Positions 60,923 through 64,000 of a stretch of 64,000 nt of DNA are shown piece by piece. Within the stretch, counting starts at the first letter, position 1, and the number at the start of each line of letters is the position of its first letter. The translations under genes were made by a program, and so were the position numbers. Source of the stretch: an uncultured Candidatus Melainabacteria bacterium (lineage in GTDB: Bacteria > Cyanobacteriota > Vampirovibrionia > Gastranaerophilales > Gastranaerophilaceae); assembly GCA_934717855.1 (NCBI GenBank), contig CAKUZI010000002.1, forward strand, positions 124,001 to 188,000, read 5' to 3'. The notes under the pieces were generated by a model, which worked only from the letters and a program-made list of their open reading frames with translations, had not been told where the DNA came from and ran no database searches.

Positions 60923-62497
60923 TTATTTTGATTTTCTGCAAAGCGTTGCCAATTCTTTGTATAAAAGTTTGTATTCATTGTTTTCAGAAATGCTTTCAGC
61001 TTCTTTTATGTAATCAAGCGCAGTTTTGTAATCTTCTTTTGCTTTGTATATTTCACTCATTTTTGCATAATATTTTGCGTTGTTAATATCGAACATAATT
61101 GCACGTTTCATACATTCAATAGCTTCATCAAAATCCTTTTCTGCAAATCTTACCATTGCAAGGTAAAAATATCCGCTTGCAAAATTCATATCAAGAGAAA
61201 TTGCATTTTGAGCAAAATCTTTAGTCGCTTCTAAATCTCCTTTAGCGTAAGCTGTTTTTGCTCCGATTGAATATGCGACGATATAATTTTCGTTTTTAGT
61301 TAGAACATTTTTGACTATCTCTAAAGCTTCATCATATTTTTTTTCTGCAATATAAATCTCTGCAAGCTGGCATTGATAATTTAAGCTTTCACTATTTTTT
61401 TCGATAACTTTTTTGATTGTTTTTTCAGCTTTTTCAAACATTAAAAGTTCTTTGTATACATTTGCAAGCGAAACAAGTGTAAAATTATCGTCATTACCGT
61501 TTTTTAAATTTGTTTCAAGCTCCTGTTGAGCTCCTAGAAAGTCTTTGCGTTCAAGTTTTAAAAGAGCATTCAAAACATGTGCTAAACCGTATTCTGCATC
61601 ACGCTCAAGTATATAGTCTATTTCTTTTTGAGCTTTTTCAAAATTCTTTTGTTCATAATATAGATAAGCAAGAGAATATCTGTAGCCAAGGTTATCCGGA
61701 GACATACAGATTGCTTGTGCGTACGCTTGAATAGCTTCTTTTATCCAACCGTTATAGAAGTATGCATTTCCTAGATTATACAAGTATTTTGAATTCTTTT
61801 TGTCAAAATTTGAAGCTTTCGAAAAATATTTGATAGCTTCAATAAATTTCATGTCTTCTAATGCAAAAAGTCCAAGATAGTTCAAAATTTCAGGGTTTTC
61901 GGTTGTTTTAGAAAATGAATTGAAAATTTCTTTAGATTTTTCAAAATCACTTTCGTCAAAATAAATTTTTCCTAAAAGGACCAGAACATCTTCGTTTTCA
62001 GGGTTAATATTTAAAGATTTTTCTAACTTTTCTTTTGCGATTGTAAAATCTCCGTTTGTATAGTATGCATTAGCAATTTCATATAAAACTTTATCATTTG
62101 TTTGTTCTGATTTTTCGAGGTTTTCGATTTCTTTAAAATTGTTTGTTTTTGTTGCAGTTTTAATTAATTCTGTCAAGTTTTCAGAATTTTTTTGTAATTC
62201 AAATATTTTTTTTGCTGATTTGTAAGCCTGCTCTTTTTCGTCTGCAAAAACATATATTTTCTGCATTATTTTAAGTGCTTCTATGTGATTTTCATCTTTT
62301 TGCAATACTTTTTCCAAATAATGAATTGCGCGAGGAAAATTTTTAAGCAAGAAATATAATTCTCCAAGCTGAAAAAGAATTTCTATATTATCGTTTTCTT
62401 TTTCAAGTGCTTTGTAAAGCATTTCAATCGCTTGCTTGTAGCATTTTTGAGATTTTAAGTTAAAAGCTTGTTTAATATATTCTAAAGTTTCCTGCAT
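60923..62497 (-). CDS. Tetratricopeptide repeat protein
   Basis: A 524-residue protein made almost wholly of TPR units of about 34 residues (roughly 13-15 copies), for example LFQLGELYFLLKNFPRAIHY, YLYNLGNAYFYNGWIKEAIQ and YAKMSEIYKAKEDYKTALDY. No signal peptide or membrane segment. It is 10 bp after the DivIC-like gene and probably co-transcribed with it. TPR proteins act as scaffolds; here envelope or division complexes are likely partners by context only. Confidence 0.87.
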   Translation of the reverse strand: MQETLEYIKQAFNLKSQKCYKQAIEMLYKALEKENDNIEILFQLGELYFLLKNFPRAIHYLEKVLQKDENHIEALKIMQKIYVFADEKEQAYKSAKKIFELQKNSENLTELIKTATKTNNFKEIENLEKSEQTNDKVLYEIANAYYTNGDFTIAKEKLEKSLNINPENEDVLVLLGKIYFDESDFEKSKEIFNSFSKTTENPEILNYLGLFALEDMKFIEAIKYFSKASNFDKKNSKYLYNLGNAYFYNGWIKEAIQAYAQAICMSPDNLGYRYSLAYLYYEQKNFEKAQKEIDYILERDAEYGLAHVLNALLKLERKDFLGAQQELETNLKNGNDDNFTLVSLANVYKELLMFEKAEKTIKKVIEKNSESLNYQCQLAEIYIAEKKYDEALEIVKNVLTKNENYIVAYSIGAKTAYAKGDLEATKDFAQNAISLDMNFASGYFYLAMVRFAEKDFDEAIECMKRAIMFDINNAKYYAKMSEIYKAKEDYKTALDYIKEAESISENNEYKLLYKELATLCRKSK

Positions 62498-62507
62498 TTA
62501 AGCTCCA

Positions 62508-62903
62508 TTATTTCTTCTTAGTTTGTTTTTTGTGTTTATGTTTTTTTGCTTTAGTGTTTTGAGGCTGGTTGTTGTTGATTAACACTAAAACCTCATCTTC
62601 TCCTGCCATTTTTAGGTTGTTTCTAGCAATTCCTTCCAAACTTTGAGTAGATGAAAATGATTTTATATCTTGCTTAAGTTCTTGGTTTTGGTTTTCTGCA
62701 GTATCTCTAATTTTTGTTAAAGTTGAGATTTTTGCTCTATAAGAAATTGTTTTAGAAATATTTAAAATTGCCCCAAAACCTATTTGAATTAGGCAAAACA
62801 ACAATACAAGAGTAAGAAAGGAATAATAAAAACCTGTTCTATTTTTCTTTCTTGATGGAACTTGAACTTCTTTTGTTGTACTGTTAGTATTCTCTTCTGC
62901 CAT
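62508..62903 (-). CDS. Septum formation initiator (FtsB/DivIC-like)
   Basis: A 131-residue bitopic protein: a polar N-terminus, one membrane helix (residues 27-48), a coiled coil (ISTLTKIRDTAENQNQELKQ) and then the short motif LEGIARNNLKMAGEDEVLVL, the diagnostic end of FtsB/DivIC proteins (A-R-x2-L-x-M-x-x-x-E). The last 20 residues are strongly basic (Lys/His). Expected to join FtsL at the division site. Located away from the rsmH-ftsL run. Confidence 0.85.
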   Translation of the reverse strand: MAEENTNSTTKEVQVPSRKKNRTGFYYSFLTLVLLFCLIQIGFGAILNISKTISYRAKISTLTKIRDTAENQNQELKQDIKSFSSTQSLEGIARNNLKMAGEDEVLVLINNNQPQNTKAKKHKHKKQTKKK

Positions 62904-62964
62904 AAAACCTCACAACAAAATTATAAACAAAATAAATTCTTAAGACAACATTGTTGTTATAAAT

Positions 62965-63897
62965 TTACAATTTAAAAGTTGCCTGAAAATTCAATTGTGT
63001 TTTTATAGCTCCGCTATCTACGTAATATGTTTGTTTCGCACCGGCTTCCAGTAACAATTTGTCTTTATCCTTTTTTCCAAATGGATTTACTGAAAATGTT
63101 AGTTCTGTAGTTCGTCTGTTTCTTGTTACGTCTGCTTTTAAAGTATTTTTTAGAGATATGTAACTGTTTAATTTAAGTTCCGGTGATATTGAAAAAGTGT
63201 TGTAATCCAGTGCATATGTTGTATTTAACGATTTTTTCACAGAAGAACTTACTGCAAAATGTGCATTTTCATATTTTGTAAAAAGTCCTGTTTCTGTTTC
63301 AAGCATTGCAATATTATCAACTTCATTGCCGTATAAAGCTCCAAGTGTAAAGTTTCCGATTTTGTCAGTTGCTTTAACTGAGTTTGGGGCGATATGGTAT
63401 TCAGTATCTGCGTAACGTTGCAAAGCTTTTGATGAAGATGCTTTTTCCGCTAAATTTAAACCTCTTGATGCGGAAATTTTTTGTGGGGTTTTAATATTTA
63501 AAACGAAGTTGTCGTCATTATCTTTTAAGTATATAGAATTAGAATCTTCTACGTATTGCGCGTAACCTTTCAAAACAGTTGCCCCCAAAGCTACATCGTT
63601 TTCTGTTTCAGTATCATCTTCAACTGTGTCATCTTGCTTCATGTTTAAAAGAATTTCTTCTTCACTATTTTCAGGAGGTGTTTGGGTGTCGTTTACATAA
63701 GTTTCGTCTGTTGCGTCAGAATTATCATCCTCTTGCGAAGTTGTTTTTATATCATCCGGAATAGAATAAATAAAAATATTTGGCAATGCCCCCGGAGCAC
63801 TGGAAGAGCCTGTTGCCGGAATCATTTTTTTGTTTGCACAATTTGACGGCAATTGAAAAATAAAAAGCAATAAAAGTATTAATAACGCTCTCTTCAT
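62965..63897 (-). CDS. Exported protein with acidic linker and beta-barrel-like C-terminus
   Basis: A 310-residue protein with a signal peptide (residues 1-20, cleavage near SNCA), an Asp/Glu-rich low-complexity segment (about 55-105), and a C-terminal 200 residues of alternating short strands (FAVSSSVKKSLNTTYALDYN and ELTFSVNPFGKKDKDKLLLE). It ends in QATFKL, like the terminal strand signal of outer membrane barrels, though the strands may be too few. It is upstream of the DivIC-like gene on the same strand. Function unknown. Confidence 0.65.
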   Translation of the reverse strand: MKRALLILLLLFIFQLPSNCANKKMIPATGSSSAPGALPNIFIYSIPDDIKTTSQEDDNSDATDETYVNDTQTPPENSEEEILLNMKQDDTVEDDTETENDVALGATVLKGYAQYVEDSNSIYLKDNDDNFVLNIKTPQKISASRGLNLAEKASSSKALQRYADTEYHIAPNSVKATDKIGNFTLGALYGNEVDNIAMLETETGLFTKYENAHFAVSSSVKKSLNTTYALDYNTFSISPELKLNSYISLKNTLKADVTRNRRTTELTFSVNPFGKKDKDKLLLEAGAKQTYYVDSGAIKTQLNFQATFKL

Positions 63898-64000
63898 AAA
63901 TTACATTTTAGTGGTTAATTAAAGATTAGTCAAATTATTTTTTGTTCTACGTAACTTGAAAATAAATTTTGCGCGTGGTAATTTTGTAGTTACGAAATTA

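Noticed and set aside
1..64000. CRISPR array, prophage, insertion sequence or integron
   Set aside because: No regularly spaced repeats, transposase, integrase or phage structural genes were seen. The ADP-ribosyltransferase-fold protein alone is not evidence of a phage.

Overview
The window is low-GC DNA (about one third G+C by eye) from a strictly anaerobic, fermentative, diderm bacterium. The best guess is a gut relative of non-photosynthetic Cyanobacteria (Gastranaerophilales / Vampirovibrionia). This is inferred from the mix of traits: many scattered singleton prepilin genes with the leader GFTLAEVLITLGIIGVV, split pyruvate formate-lyase, the [FeFe]-hydrogenase maturase HydE, MEP-pathway Dxs, Kdo synthesis (KdsD, KdsC) indicating LPS, a PerR / rubredoxin / flavodiiron oxygen-defence operon, and many short lineage-specific proteins. 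No 16S rRNA or ribosomal protein gene is present, so the taxon is not proven.

Layout. 1-4.3 kb: a calpain-family protease with three helical repeats, a phase-variable prepilin, a DUF151 nuclease-like protein and a thioredoxin-fold protein. 4.4-9.8 kb: tRNA-Ser, ilvE, the two-piece pyruvate formate-lyase with its activase, and a prepilin. 9.9-17 kb: mnmA, tRNA-Thr, dxs-merR-hydE, a flavoprotein, a GDSL hydrolase and a short TspO. 17-25 kb: a large AsmA-like protein, a sugar MFS transporter, an Xre regulator facing a prepilin across a perfect operator-like palindrome, and ssb-DUF1537 kinase-pdxA. 25-38 kb: thrS, a second phase-variable prepilin, perR-rubredoxin-flavodiiron protein, nadB-nadC, an orphan response regulator, dapA, secD-secF and a FliA-type sigma factor. 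39-40.6 kb: a probable major prepilin and an intergenic repeat island. 40.6-49 kb: a degenerate HD-GYP protein, rsmH-ftsL with two paralogous membrane proteins, tcdA, an ArsB/NhaD-type transporter and an ADP-ribosyltransferase-fold protein. 48-64 kb: kdsD-kdsC-queD, uppP, a three-gene operon of two related membrane proteins and a GH13 enzyme, panD, cdd, ctpA, a HExxH protein, a TPR protein, a DivIC/FtsB-like protein and an exported beta-rich protein.

How the genes fit together. Pyruvate is split to formate and acetyl-CoA by PFL, and HydE points to hydrogen metabolism encoded elsewhere. The DUF1537/PdxA pair could feed phosphorylated C4 sugar acids into glycolysis. Envelope functions (LPS Kdo, UppP, SecDF, AsmA-like, CtpA, FtsL/DivIC) are scattered.

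Main points for a second look. (1) Two unrelated-position prepilin genes each carry a run of exactly ten C/G in the leader region. Both are out of frame, and both would be restored by the same change in tract length (8 or 11), which suggests phase-variable pilins. (2) Pyruvate formate-lyase is cleanly divided into a catalytic protein and a separate 79-residue glycyl-radical protein. (3) A tight operon joins two paralogous membrane proteins to an unusual GH13 protein without a signal peptide. (4) Several enzymes keep their fold but have lost catalytic residues (HD-GYP, ADP-ribosyltransferase, MnmA). (5) Hairpin repeats in the 39-40.6 kb island show compensatory base changes.
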